Positions 44,820-54,602 of a stretch of DNA of 64,000 nucleotides are shown here, piece by piece (the first letter of the stretch is position 1; each line of letters starts with the position of its first letter). Below the pieces are notes generated by a model. The model saw only the letters and a list, made by a program, of their open reading frames with translations. It was not told the origin of the DNA and made no database searches. The DNA comes from an uncultured Glaciecola sp. (GTDB taxonomy: Bacteria > Pseudomonadota > Gammaproteobacteria > Enterobacterales > Alteromonadaceae). The stretch covers positions 84,218 through 148,217 of the forward strand of contig CAKZLI010000001.1 in assembly GCA_937125395.1 (NCBI GenBank), given 5' to 3'. A program made the position numbers and the translations under genes.

Positions 44820-46496
44820 ATGCCTTTAGATAATAATAAAAGTGAAACTTTGATGACAGATTTTACCTCTCCTTTAGACATGCTTTACCATTGGGAAAAA
44901 AATACACCTAATGATGTGTATTTAAGACAACCGATCAATGGTGTAATTAAAGAATTTACGTGGTATGACGTTGGCCAAGCTGCTCGAAAAGTAGCTGCGC
45001 GCTTAATTGCTATGGACTTGCCTAAGGGAAGTCGAATTTGTTTGTTTTCAAAAAATTGTGCTGAATGGTTCATTACAGATTTGGGGATCATGTTAGCAGG
45101 TCATGTTTGTGTGCCTATATTTGCTACTGCCGGTGGTGAGACAATCAATTATGTCTTGCAACATGCCGATATCAAATTGATGTTTATTGGCAAGCTTGAC
45201 AAAATAGAGTCTGCGGTAGCGCCTATTCCTAGTGATATGCCTACGGTTTCTTTTCCTTATCCTGATCTACCAGGTGACACTACCTGGGCGGAGTTTACGG
45301 ATATTGCGCCATTGATGGATAATCCGGTAGTCGATCCTGATGCATTAATGACGATTATTTATACTTCTGGTTCGACCGGTCAACCGAAAGGCGTGATGCA
45401 TAGTTTTGCGACTATTAATTGGGCCGCCAGCGCATGTTTAGGTCAATTACAATGCACTAGTGCTGATCGCGTCATGAGTTATTTACCGTTAGCGCATATT
45501 ACGGAGCGAGTGATTATCGAACTGGCGAGTTTTTACTCTGGGATGCAAGTCACCTTCGTCGAATCCCTTGACACTTTTACTCATGATGTACAATCTGCGC
45601 AACCCACCTTATTTGTTTCCGTTCCGCGTTTGTGGACTAAGTTTCAAATGGGTGTATTGGCAAAAATGCCGCAAAAGAAACTCAATATTTTATTAAACAT
45701 TCCAATTGTTAAAGGAATTGTTGCCAAGAAAATCCGAACAGCAATGGGTATCAACGAAGCGCGTTTATGGGCATCAGGTTCAGCCCCATTAGCCCCCGCT
45801 GTAATCAAATGGTTTGAAAAGATTGGCGTTAACATTTCTGAAGGTTGGGGCATGACCGAAAATGCAGCATACGGCACGTCAGCCGTGCCATTTCGTTCAG
45901 ACAAAGTTGGTACCATAGGACAAGCTTACGATGGTGTTGATGTTCGTTTATCAGAAGAAGGTGAAATTCAAGTAAAAGCACCTTGTTTGATGGTTGGATA
46001 TTATTTAGAACCAGAAAAAACAGCAGAAACGATGACCGATGATGGCTATTTACGCACCGGTGATAAAGGTGAAATAGACAGCGAGGGCTTTGTTAAAATA
46101 ACGGGGCGTTTAAAAGAAATATTTAAAACATCAAAAGGCAAATATGTTGTGCCTGCCCCAATTGAAGCGAAAATTGTCGAAAATACCAATGTTGAACAAG
46201 TATGTGTAACTGGGTGTGATTTACCCCAACCAGTCGCACTTATGGTGCTGTCTGAAGAAGCAAGCCATTTGGATCGTGCGGCTTTACGAGCGTCTCTCGA
46301 AGCAACATTAATTGCGGTAAATGCGACACTTGAAAGTCACATGCGATTAGATAACTTTATTATTATCGATGAAGAATGGACAATTGAGAACGGCTTATTA
46401 ACGCCAACGTTAAAAGTCAAACGTCATGTCCTCGAAGAACGTTTTAAAGATGTCATTCAAGCAGCGCATCAAGAAAAAGTGACTTTTTACTCATAA
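44820..46496 (+). CDS. Long-chain acyl-CoA synthetase (AMP-binding)
   Basis: This 558-residue ANL-superfamily ligase has the P-loop YTSGSTGQPKGVMHS at about 181-195, GWGMTENAAYG, YLRTGDKGEID, and the hinge GRLKEIFKTSKGKYV with the following catalytic Lys near the C-terminus. The FadD15/long-chain acyl-CoA synthetase layout suggests activation of fatty acids to acyl-CoA with AMP release. A GGAG ribosome site precedes ATG 44820. A strong terminator follows, so it is monocistronic. Confidence 0.9.
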   Translation: MPLDNNKSETLMTDFTSPLDMLYHWEKNTPNDVYLRQPINGVIKEFTWYDVGQAARKVAARLIAMDLPKGSRICLFSKNCAEWFITDLGIMLAGHVCVPIFATAGGETINYVLQHADIKLMFIGKLDKIESAVAPIPSDMPTVSFPYPDLPGDTTWAEFTDIAPLMDNPVVDPDALMTIIYTSGSTGQPKGVMHSFATINWAASACLGQLQCTSADRVMSYLPLAHITERVIIELASFYSGMQVTFVESLDTFTHDVQSAQPTLFVSVPRLWTKFQMGVLAKMPQKKLNILLNIPIVKGIVAKKIRTAMGINEARLWASGSAPLAPAVIKWFEKIGVNISEGWGMTENAAYGTSAVPFRSDKVGTIGQAYDGVDVRLSEEGEIQVKAPCLMVGYYLEPEKTAETMTDDGYLRTGDKGEIDSEGFVKITGRLKEIFKTSKGKYVVPAPIEAKIVENTNVEQVCVTGCDLPQPVALMVLSEEASHLDRAALRASLEATLIAVNATLESHMRLDNFIIIDEEWTIENGLLTPTLKVKRHVLEERFKDVIQAAHQEKVTFYS

Positions 46497-46513
46497 TGGT
46501 TTGTACGTGACAT

Positions 46514-46543
46514 AAAAAAGCCCTTTGTTAAGGGCTTTTTTTT
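46514..46543 (+). terminator. Intrinsic terminator after the acyl-CoA synthetase gene
   Basis: A 12-bp stem AAAAAAGCCCTT / AAGGGCTTTTTT around a TGTT loop is followed by further T residues. It lies 18 bp after the stop and could also act for the convergent dUTPase gene. Confidence 0.85.
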
Positions 46544-46604
46544 GTCTTGGTCTTTACTTCAGTATTGACGTTAGTGCAGTATTGTGTGGATTGAGCTGAA
46601 CGCT

Positions 46605-47261
46605 CTAACTTGGATAACGCGAGGCTAATTGTGCGTATACGGCATCAGCATAATCCACTCGAGTCGGGTCGAGGGCATCGAGTATCTCAACCAAATGTTC
46701 ATTGTCTTCTTGTCCTTGCCATTCTTTTATATAGCTACCTTCTTTGTAGCCATGGTCTTGACGGAAGAAATTCAGGATGTTTTTGCCAACATATTGTCTA
46801 AATAGCTCATCGCTAGACATCTCACATTGCGCGATAATGTGCATAAATAAGGTGACGTCAAACCGTTTAGCAGCGCACAGTCCGGTCATCAATTCTAAAT
46901 TATCTAATAAATGCTGTTGGCGGTAATCATACTCAGTGCCATCAAATAAGACCTGTGATTGAGGCGATTGCAGTTGCTCTGCAATAGTACTGGCACTGGC
47001 GGAGATATCGCCGTTATATTGAATAATAATATGTGATAAAGCGAAGTGCCATATATCGACACATTCCATCTGTAATTGGGGTAAGTCTTTAGTTTGCGCC
47101 TTCCACCACTTCCAGCCATGATGTTCAATAGCTTCAACTGATTCAACCATTGCTGCGCGCATAAACCCATAGCCAGCAGTCAGCCATTGCGGGTTAACTT
47201 TGGTGTTCATTTTGTGTTGTAAGTCTAGCATTGTGGCTAATTGTTGAGCATTTAACATCAT
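46605..47261 (-). CDS. Dimeric dUTPase (dUTPase_2/MazG-like)
   Basis: This 218-residue all-alpha NTP pyrophosphatase of the dimeric dUTPase type begins with DLQHKMNTKVNPQWL. The metal-binding motifs ESVEAIEHHGWKWWK (ExxxE) and ECVDIWHF (ExxD) are near residues 40 and 67. A later KNILNFFRQDHGYKEGSY completes the family pattern. It hydrolyses dUTP to dUMP, which would use the dUTP made by Dcd and protect DNA from uracil. The start could be either ATG at 47261 or 47258. Confidence 0.88.
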   Translation of the reverse strand: MMLNAQQLATMLDLQHKMNTKVNPQWLTAGYGFMRAAMVESVEAIEHHGWKWWKAQTKDLPQLQMECVDIWHFALSHIIIQYNGDISASASTIAEQLQSPQSQVLFDGTEYDYRQQHLLDNLELMTGLCAAKRFDVTLFMHIIAQCEMSSDELFRQYVGKNILNFFRQDHGYKEGSYIKEWQGQEDNEHLVEILDALDPTRVDYADAVYAQLASRYPS

Positions 47262-47448
47262 CGTCTCGGTAGGAGTAAATTTTGCCTAGTGTAAACCTTT
47301 TCACGGGTGGCTGAAAAGTAGTAATAACAAATAAATATTATTCGTAAAACTGATCTTGCATAACCGTTACTGATGTTGTCTACTGACACCTCTAGCTGTA
47401 TAAACATACATGTGTAATATTTAGCCAATAATACAAGGAAAACAATCC

Positions 47449-50400
47449 ATGTTTCATGTAGTGCCATCCAATAAACAAGAACTGCTAACGCGAGTCTTAA
47501 TCAGCTTTATTGAGGATGATTTTAAAGCCAACCATACTCGTTTGTTTACCCAGACGTCGATTATTGTTGAAAGCCAAGGAATGAAGCATTACCTGAACAT
47601 GGAAATAGCCAATGCGACTGGGTTAGCTGTTAACATTGACTATCCATTAGTGTCACGTGAAATCTATCGTATCTGTAGTCTTGTGTTAGGTGATAAGGTA
47701 CCGACGGACTCTCCATTTAAACGTGAGTACTTGGTGTGGAACATTTATAGCATATTACAATCTGCTGAATTCATGGCCAAGGATGCAGCAGAATATGCCA
47801 ATGCATACTGGCAGGATCAACAGCAACCCAACTTACAATGTTTTCGTTTAGCCAAACAAGTGGCCGATGTTTTTGAACAATACTTAATTTATCGTGAAGA
47901 ATGGTTAACGAATTGGGAAGCCGGTGCAGGCAATGGACTCAATGCAAGTTTAGAATCTTGGCAACAAATTATTTGGCAAACCTTAACCGCACAGCACGCA
48001 AATCACCCTGCAGCAATTCGACGAATGGCCATTAATGAGTTGGCTTCAGCACCAGATAAATTGCCTAATCCTTTGTATATTTTTGCCGTGAATACACTCT
48101 CACCAACTCAAATTGAATTTTTTACTGCTTTAGGCCAACATATTGATGTGTATTTGTTTTTTCTGAATCCTTGTGCTGAATATTGGGGCGATGTGATTGG
48201 TGATAAAGCATTACTCAAAGCTCGGCTAGCCAGCAGTATTGCTACTTTAGCCGCGGATGAGCAACATCATCCTTTGTTAGCTAATTTAGGACAACAAGGA
48301 CGAGATTTATTTAATCAGTTACAACATATCGAATACCCTGATATTACCAATAACCAGCTTTTCTTGGGCGTTGATACGCCCATCGCACAAGGCGGTGCAA
48401 GTATGTTGCAGCTAGTGCAGCAAGATATTGCCAATGGCATTGTTAGCCCTATATCTTGGCAACATGGCCATGCTACAGACAGTGACAATTCAATACAAAT
48501 TCATAATTGCTATAGTCCGTTGCGTGAAGTGCAAGTATTGCATGATGAACTACTGCGTTTATTAGCCTCAGATCCAACCTTGCAACCGCATGATATTATT
48601 GTGATGTGTCCATCGGTAGAAGAATATGCGCCATTTGTTAACAGCGTATTTCGTTCTATGTATCAAGCGCAATTACCGGATCGCCCGCAACTAGTTTGTT
48701 CTATTGCTGACCGTGCTCCTTTGAATAGTGAGCCTATGGTGATGATGTTTTTGGACATGTTATCACTGCCTGATAGCCGTTTTTCGGTTATCAAAATCAT
48801 GGATTACTTACGTATTCCTGCTGTACAAAAGCAACTGAATTTGAATGAAGGTGAGCTTGATTTATGCCGTATTTGGCTACAACAAGCTAATATCAAATGG
48901 GGGTTAGATACGTCTCACAAGCAAGCTATTATTGGTGTTGATGAGATTGATCCGCATTATACTTGGCAGTGGGGCTTAACACGATTAGCGTTAGGCTGCT
49001 TACAATCAGGCAAGCAAGCAGATCAACCCGACTATGCGTATTTGGTTGATGTTGAAGGCATTAACACTCGAATACTCGGTAAATTAATGGTGTTGATTGA
49101 TTTGTTAGGTTCATTTAGACATCAGCTATTAAAAACCCAATCAATCGAACATTGGCAAGTGACGTTAGCGGGTATTATTGAACAATTATTTGGTCCAAAA
49201 GACAAAGATAATCGCGTACTAGCAAGTATCTATGATGCGGTGAGTGATTTACAAAAACAATTAAATAAAGCCCAATTTACCGCTGATATCGAATTGAGTT
49301 TGATTCGTGAAAGTTTGCAAGATCGCTTTGGGATGCCAGATGCACTTAATCAATTTTTAACAGGTCAAGTGACTTTTAGTTCAATGGTGCCAATGCGCAG
49401 TGTGCCGTTTAAGGTGATGTGTATCTTAGGATTGAATGACGGTGTTTTTCCTCGAATTAGCTCACCGAATAGTATTGATTTGATTGCCTGTTCTGATGTT
49501 CGAAGTGGGGATCGTTCGCGCCGGAATGAAGATCGCTATCTCTTTTTAGAGGCGCTACTGTCAGCGCGTGAGTATTTGTATCTTAGTTATCAAGGACAGA
49601 GCGTTAAAGATAATCAAGCACTTGAACCTAGTTTAATGTTACGCGAATTCTTTTTATACCTAGACAAAAAATTCATCGCCGCAGAACCGGTCAGTGAATT
49701 CATCATCCAACGCCAACCTTTGCAACCCTTTAGCCCTACGTTGTTTGATACCAGCTTTGCCGAGCATCCAACGCGTGGGTCATTTGATGCAGGATGGCTT
49801 AACGTTATCCAGCCCAATAACCCTCAGCCCGATTCAATTAATGAGTCTAGTGCGGTTTCAACAAATACAGAATCAGTGCATGCTCGGTTGTATTTAACTG
49901 AAAAACAGCTTCAAGACTTTTTTAATAATCCCTTTAAGGCTTGTGTTAATTACCGTTATGACGTGTTTTTAGATGAATATATGAATCTTGATACCGATAT
50001 TGAACCGTTTTCGTTAGATGGATTGACTAAGGATAAATTGTTGCAATTAGCTGTCCAAACCGTATTAACGGATGAATCTGAACGACCAGAGGATTATCGT
50101 GCAAGTTTGATTAATCGCGGGGATATATCAGCATGGATGTTAGATTCTGATGAAATGCCCCAATATTTTGAGGCGGTTGATCAATTGAGTGTGTTAACCA
50201 AAGGGTTATGTTTGACCCATCAGCACCAGGCGCTAGAAATATCAGGCATGACTAAAGGAACCCCCTATGTATTAAATGCTATGATACCGATGGATGAGTC
50301 AGGCAGTACCGAGATTTTGCTGCATAAGGTGGCTTCCACGACGCTCAAGAATCAACAACTGGCATTAGTTGTACTAATCCGACATTGCATTAAAGTGTGC

Positions 50401-50847
50401 TATCTACAGCAACCATGCTTAACGACCCATCATTACATCAAATGGAAAAAGAAAGGCGACGAACAATTAGCCAGCCTTCAAACGTTTACGATCACTGAAG
50501 CACATCTTGATGCAAATCAAGCAGAGGCGTTATTGGCACTGTTCATCGATTTGGTATTTGAGGGGATGCACCGACCCAGTTTTATGCATGTTGAGTTAGC
50601 GGATAATTTACGAATATTAAATAAAAGTGACCCAGCAAGAGCATTTAGTGATATTCCATATATCAATGATTATTTGGATAATTTGGGTGAGCAAACACCC
50701 CAAACACAACGTTCATGGAATACTAATATCTATTGTAAGTGGCTGTTTCCAAGTGGGTTTTCGCATAATGATATTGATTTATCTGCGCTTGAGGGTTTGT
50801 ACCAACACCCTGATGTAGTCCAGATTATGCAATCGATTAAATGTTAA
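47449..50847 (+). CDS. recC: Exodeoxyribonuclease V subunit gamma (RecC)
   Basis: This 1132-residue protein is the Chi-recognition subunit of RecBCD, which processes double-strand ends for RecA. The N-terminal MFHVVPSNKQELL and IIVESQGMKHYLNMEIA are typical of RecC, and the inactivated helicase/nuclease-like core spans the protein with CILGLNDGVFPR. It starts after AAGGAAAAC, is followed seven bases later by recB, then recD, forming one operon. In E. coli the ptrA gene lies between recC and recB; here it is absent. Confidence 0.95.
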   Translation: MFHVVPSNKQELLTRVLISFIEDDFKANHTRLFTQTSIIVESQGMKHYLNMEIANATGLAVNIDYPLVSREIYRICSLVLGDKVPTDSPFKREYLVWNIYSILQSAEFMAKDAAEYANAYWQDQQQPNLQCFRLAKQVADVFEQYLIYREEWLTNWEAGAGNGLNASLESWQQIIWQTLTAQHANHPAAIRRMAINELASAPDKLPNPLYIFAVNTLSPTQIEFFTALGQHIDVYLFFLNPCAEYWGDVIGDKALLKARLASSIATLAADEQHHPLLANLGQQGRDLFNQLQHIEYPDITNNQLFLGVDTPIAQGGASMLQLVQQDIANGIVSPISWQHGHATDSDNSIQIHNCYSPLREVQVLHDELLRLLASDPTLQPHDIIVMCPSVEEYAPFVNSVFRSMYQAQLPDRPQLVCSIADRAPLNSEPMVMMFLDMLSLPDSRFSVIKIMDYLRIPAVQKQLNLNEGELDLCRIWLQQANIKWGLDTSHKQAIIGVDEIDPHYTWQWGLTRLALGCLQSGKQADQPDYAYLVDVEGINTRILGKLMVLIDLLGSFRHQLLKTQSIEHWQVTLAGIIEQLFGPKDKDNRVLASIYDAVSDLQKQLNKAQFTADIELSLIRESLQDRFGMPDALNQFLTGQVTFSSMVPMRSVPFKVMCILGLNDGVFPRISSPNSIDLIACSDVRSGDRSRRNEDRYLFLEALLSAREYLYLSYQGQSVKDNQALEPSLMLREFFLYLDKKFIAAEPVSEFIIQRQPLQPFSPTLFDTSFAEHPTRGSFDAGWLNVIQPNNPQPDSINESSAVSTNTESVHARLYLTEKQLQDFFNNPFKACVNYRYDVFLDEYMNLDTDIEPFSLDGLTKDKLLQLAVQTVLTDESERPEDYRASLINRGDISAWMLDSDEMPQYFEAVDQLSVLTKGLCLTHQHQALEISGMTKGTPYVLNAMIPMDESGSTEILLHKVASTTLKNQQLALVVLIRHCIKVCYLQQPCLTTHHYIKWKKKGDEQLASLQTFTITEAHLDANQAEALLALFIDLVFEGMHRPSFMHVELADNLRILNKSDPARAFSDIPYINDYLDNLGEQTPQTQRSWNTNIYCKWLFPSGFSHNDIDLSALEGLYQHPDVVQIMQSIKC

Positions 50848-50854
50848 GGAGCTG

Positions 50855-53800
50855 ATGATGAATGATAAAACCCACTCAGTGTCATTGGCCTCAGCTAATA
50901 CACCAGCGTTAACCAATACAACTCGACTTAACTCAACATCGCCTTCATTTAAGCCGTTAAATGTCAGTGATTTAATACTGTCTCAGCGTCACCTTATTGA
51001 AGCCAGCGCAGGCACTGGAAAAACATACAATATTACTCGAATTGCCATCAAGGTATTGTTACAAAAAGCAATCCCGATTAATGAGTTATTAATTGTGACG
51101 TTTACTAAAGCTGCTACCCAAGAATTAAAAGCTAGAATTGCAACGACGTTGCATGAATTTATTGAGATGTTGGAAGGGGAATCTAGCGCATGGGATGAAT
51201 TGCTTGTATCGATTCTGTCCCAGACTGATGCACCGACGGTGCCACGCGCGCTTGATCTATTAAAACTCGCCGTGTTTCAAATGGACGAAGCGGCCATATT
51301 TACTATCAATAGCTTTTGCGGCAGGATGCTCAAACAGTCATCTTTTTTGACTCGACACCCATTTGATCAAGCGATAATTGATGACAGTGAGACGATTTAC
51401 ATCGAATCAATTCAAGATTGGTTTCGACAACATCAATCTCAACCTACTATTCGACAGGCATTGCAAGAATTTAACGTTGAATCACCGGACAAGTTTTTTA
51501 ATGAATTCAAAACTATCCTCTTTAATGCCGAGCCGGTGTTGTATCCAGCACAACATGATCTCGATACCGAGTTAGCGATTGCTTGTGACGAAGCATTTGT
51601 AGCCCAAGGTGATGTTAGAGCTCAATGCGTCACTACTTTACAGCAATATCATGGACTCATAGAACCTTATTTTAGTAAGCACAAAGACCCCAAAAAACAC
51701 GGGTGCTTTGCTGCAGTTGTTGCTTGGTGTGAAGCGGTGAACTACCCAGGGCCCATTGCCGATTTTACCGTATTGTTTAACGGCAATGCGATGAACAGTT
51801 ATTTAAAATCTTTACCCAGTGATGAATTTACGGCAGTAAAAACAATCTTAACAGATTGCAAGAATACCATTAAAGCAACCATTTTAGACTTACCCCTTGC
51901 GTATTCAACAATCGCTAAGAAGGTCGATTGTTATCCTATTTTAGCAGATGCATTTACGCAAATTAAAGCCCAAGCAAGCATCGAAAAACGTCGACAAGGT
52001 GTATTAGATCATACTGATACCGTGATGTTGTTATCTCAGCAGATTGTTGAGAACAATAGCGCGTTAATCGCCTTGATCAGACAGCAATATCCGGTGGCGT
52101 TAATTGATGAATTTCAAGATACGGATGCGGCGCAATATGCCATCTTCGATACCGTGTATCCTAGAGACGACGCGACGTTAATGTTATTAATGATCGGAGA
52201 TCCTAAACAAGCAATTTATGGTTTTCGAGGTGGCGATGTATTTACTTACCTAGCGGCGGTCAATGATGCATGTTTCCATTGGAATATGGACACTAATTTC
52301 CGTTCTACCGATAATGTAATCAAAGGCTACAATACTTTATTTTATGGACTGGATGTTGCAAAAATGTCGGTCAATGCAATGTCTACTTTAAGCCAAACAC
52401 AGCCATTAGATTATGCATCAACGCATCCTGAAGCCCAAATTTTTGATCAAAAAATTAATTATACTTGGATTCAATCAACGATTAAGGCCAAAGCCAATGC
52501 AAACCAATTAGTTGATCCGATATCTCAGGCGGGTACACATATTTTTGCCATTGAAAATAGCGACTCGGCTCACCCAGTAATGCTTAAATCAAGCGCAGCA
52601 AGTCAATTAATGGCGCGTTGGGTTGCCAACGAGGTCGGACGGTTATTCGATCAAGTAGAGTTAGGACAAAGAAAAGTTAGACCCGCTGACATTGCTGTCC
52701 TGGTCAATACCAGAAAGCAAGGCATGATGATGCAAAAAGTGTTTGCCAGTGCTGGACACAATAGTGTTATTTTAAGTGACAAAACGTCAATTTTTAGCGC
52801 TCAACAAGCCCATGATTTATATTATTTTTTACACGGCATATTAAACTTTAACCAACAACGCGCCTTTAAAGCCATGTTAGGTACCGACTTAATGGGGATC
52901 GACAAAGCCGTGTTGATTGATCTCGATGATCATGAGCAGCGCGTGGAGCAGTTCAAATTAGAGTGTCATCAACTGCAGCAGCAATGGCTTAATGAAGGTA
53001 TTTTGGCGATGCTCACAGGCGTACTTAAAAACCGTTTTCGTCTGAGCTCAGTCAACGGCAACCTTGAACGTACAGTATCGAATTATATTCAATTAGGTGA
53101 AATACTGAATGAGCACGAGCGAAAAACCTCATTGCGCGCGATGACCGTTGAGTTTTTGCATCATAAGATTGCAGAGGAAAATACGGCAGATGCATATTGT
53201 CAGCGATTAGAATCAGATGCTGCATTGATTAAGATTGTGACTATCCACGGTGCCAAAGGATTAGAGTACCCCATTGTATTTGTGCCTTTTGATAGCTTTG
53301 GTAAAAATCCGACAAAAGGTAAAACTGATAGTTTTCTGACTTACTTTGATGAAACCAAGCATGCAAAGATACGTTATCTTGCCAAAACACCAGTTAAAAA
53401 GCGTATTGCACAACAACAGGCAAAACGAGAAGCGTTTAGATTATTGTATGTTGCGATGACACGTGCTGCAAATAGGTGTTATATCGGGTATCAAAATATC
53501 CATCATCATGCCGACACTGCGATACATTCAGTGTTCAATGAACCAGCTCAACAGAGTGATAAGACGCCACTGGAATACATGCAATATCTAGCTAGTCGAG
53601 AGTCCGATTATTTTGCATATTCACGGATAGATTATGATGTTCCTTTATCGATTCGCACAAATCATGATTCGTCACGTCACTATGCGGCCTTGAGTTTTTC
53701 GGGAAATACCTATTCGCAGTGGCAAATATTTTCATATTCAAAGTTACTCAAACAACACACATTTGCGGATTTGAATGAAACAAACCATGCTGATGATACA

Positions 53801-54601
53801 CCGGACAAAAAACCTAAGCAGAAGGTGCCAGATAATGCAATTAGGTTTACCTTAAAAAAGGGCGCAGAGGCGGGTAACCTGCTCCATAATATTATGGAAT
53901 ACAGTGATTTTACCCAACCTGTAGACCGCGAGTTAGTCAAAGAACAGTTTACACAATGCCTGCCAAGCGAGAGCGATAAACTTGAGGATGTGCAGGAGTG
54001 GATTGAGGAAGTCCTGCATACACCGATCCTAAATAGTGCGTCAGGATCAACATTTACCTTGAGTCAAATCCCATTAACGAACACACTCAAAGAGCCGCAA
54101 TTTTATTTTCCATTGACGCAAGTTGGTTTATCAACAATCCACGCGTTATTAGCATCTCATCGTGGTTCGCCGATATTAACTAAGCAACTGACAGCAAGCA
54201 TTAATGGCATGATGCAAGGGTTTATAGATTTAATTTTTGAGCACGAAGGGCAGTATTTTGTATGCGATTATAAATCGACTTATTTAGGGAATACGTTAGC
54301 TGACTATACAGCTGATAAGCTTCGTCAAAATATAGAATCCCATGATTATGATCTCCAATATCTGATTTATACATGGGTCTTACATAAAATGCTCAGTCAA
54401 CGTTTGGATAATTATGATCCCGCAATACATTTAGGTGGTGTGTATTATTTTTATCTGCGAGGTATGTCGGTCAATGGACCGGAGCAATCAGGTATTTATT
54501 ATCGTCAAATTACAACGGATGATATTGCAGCACTGTCTGCGGTGTTTAGTGACGTAACGGACCCCGATCCTGCAGACTCCCATATTGAAGAGGAGCAGTA
54601 A
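50855..54601 (+). CDS. recB: Exodeoxyribonuclease V subunit beta (RecB)
   Basis: This 1248-residue SF1A 3'-5' helicase and nuclease subunit has Walker A IEASAGTGKT with Lys56, ALIDEFQDTDAAQYAIF (motif II), GDPKQAIYGFRGGD, VTIHGAKGLEYPIV and a late LLYVAMTRA. The C-terminal RecB nuclease domain carries CDYKSTY near residue 1136 with the catalytic Asp and Lys. AAGGAG precedes the double ATG at 50855/50858. It ends one base before the recD ATG. Confidence 0.96.
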   Translation: MMNDKTHSVSLASANTPALTNTTRLNSTSPSFKPLNVSDLILSQRHLIEASAGTGKTYNITRIAIKVLLQKAIPINELLIVTFTKAATQELKARIATTLHEFIEMLEGESSAWDELLVSILSQTDAPTVPRALDLLKLAVFQMDEAAIFTINSFCGRMLKQSSFLTRHPFDQAIIDDSETIYIESIQDWFRQHQSQPTIRQALQEFNVESPDKFFNEFKTILFNAEPVLYPAQHDLDTELAIACDEAFVAQGDVRAQCVTTLQQYHGLIEPYFSKHKDPKKHGCFAAVVAWCEAVNYPGPIADFTVLFNGNAMNSYLKSLPSDEFTAVKTILTDCKNTIKATILDLPLAYSTIAKKVDCYPILADAFTQIKAQASIEKRRQGVLDHTDTVMLLSQQIVENNSALIALIRQQYPVALIDEFQDTDAAQYAIFDTVYPRDDATLMLLMIGDPKQAIYGFRGGDVFTYLAAVNDACFHWNMDTNFRSTDNVIKGYNTLFYGLDVAKMSVNAMSTLSQTQPLDYASTHPEAQIFDQKINYTWIQSTIKAKANANQLVDPISQAGTHIFAIENSDSAHPVMLKSSAASQLMARWVANEVGRLFDQVELGQRKVRPADIAVLVNTRKQGMMMQKVFASAGHNSVILSDKTSIFSAQQAHDLYYFLHGILNFNQQRAFKAMLGTDLMGIDKAVLIDLDDHEQRVEQFKLECHQLQQQWLNEGILAMLTGVLKNRFRLSSVNGNLERTVSNYIQLGEILNEHERKTSLRAMTVEFLHHKIAEENTADAYCQRLESDAALIKIVTIHGAKGLEYPIVFVPFDSFGKNPTKGKTDSFLTYFDETKHAKIRYLAKTPVKKRIAQQQAKREAFRLLYVAMTRAANRCYIGYQNIHHHADTAIHSVFNEPAQQSDKTPLEYMQYLASRESDYFAYSRIDYDVPLSIRTNHDSSRHYAALSFSGNTYSQWQIFSYSKLLKQHTFADLNETNHADDTPDKKPKQKVPDNAIRFTLKKGAEAGNLLHNIMEYSDFTQPVDRELVKEQFTQCLPSESDKLEDVQEWIEEVLHTPILNSASGSTFTLSQIPLTNTLKEPQFYFPLTQVGLSTIHALLASHRGSPILTKQLTASINGMMQGFIDLIFEHEGQYFVCDYKSTYLGNTLADYTADKLRQNIESHDYDLQYLIYTWVLHKMLSQRLDNYDPAIHLGGVYYFYLRGMSVNGPEQSGIYYRQITTDDIAALSAVFSDVTDPDPADSHIEEEQ

Positions 54602-54602
54602 T

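Noticed and set aside
45644..45916. 90-residue minus-strand ORF inside the acyl-CoA synthetase gene
   Set aside because: It is a reading-frame shadow of a strongly conserved coding region, with no independent evidence.
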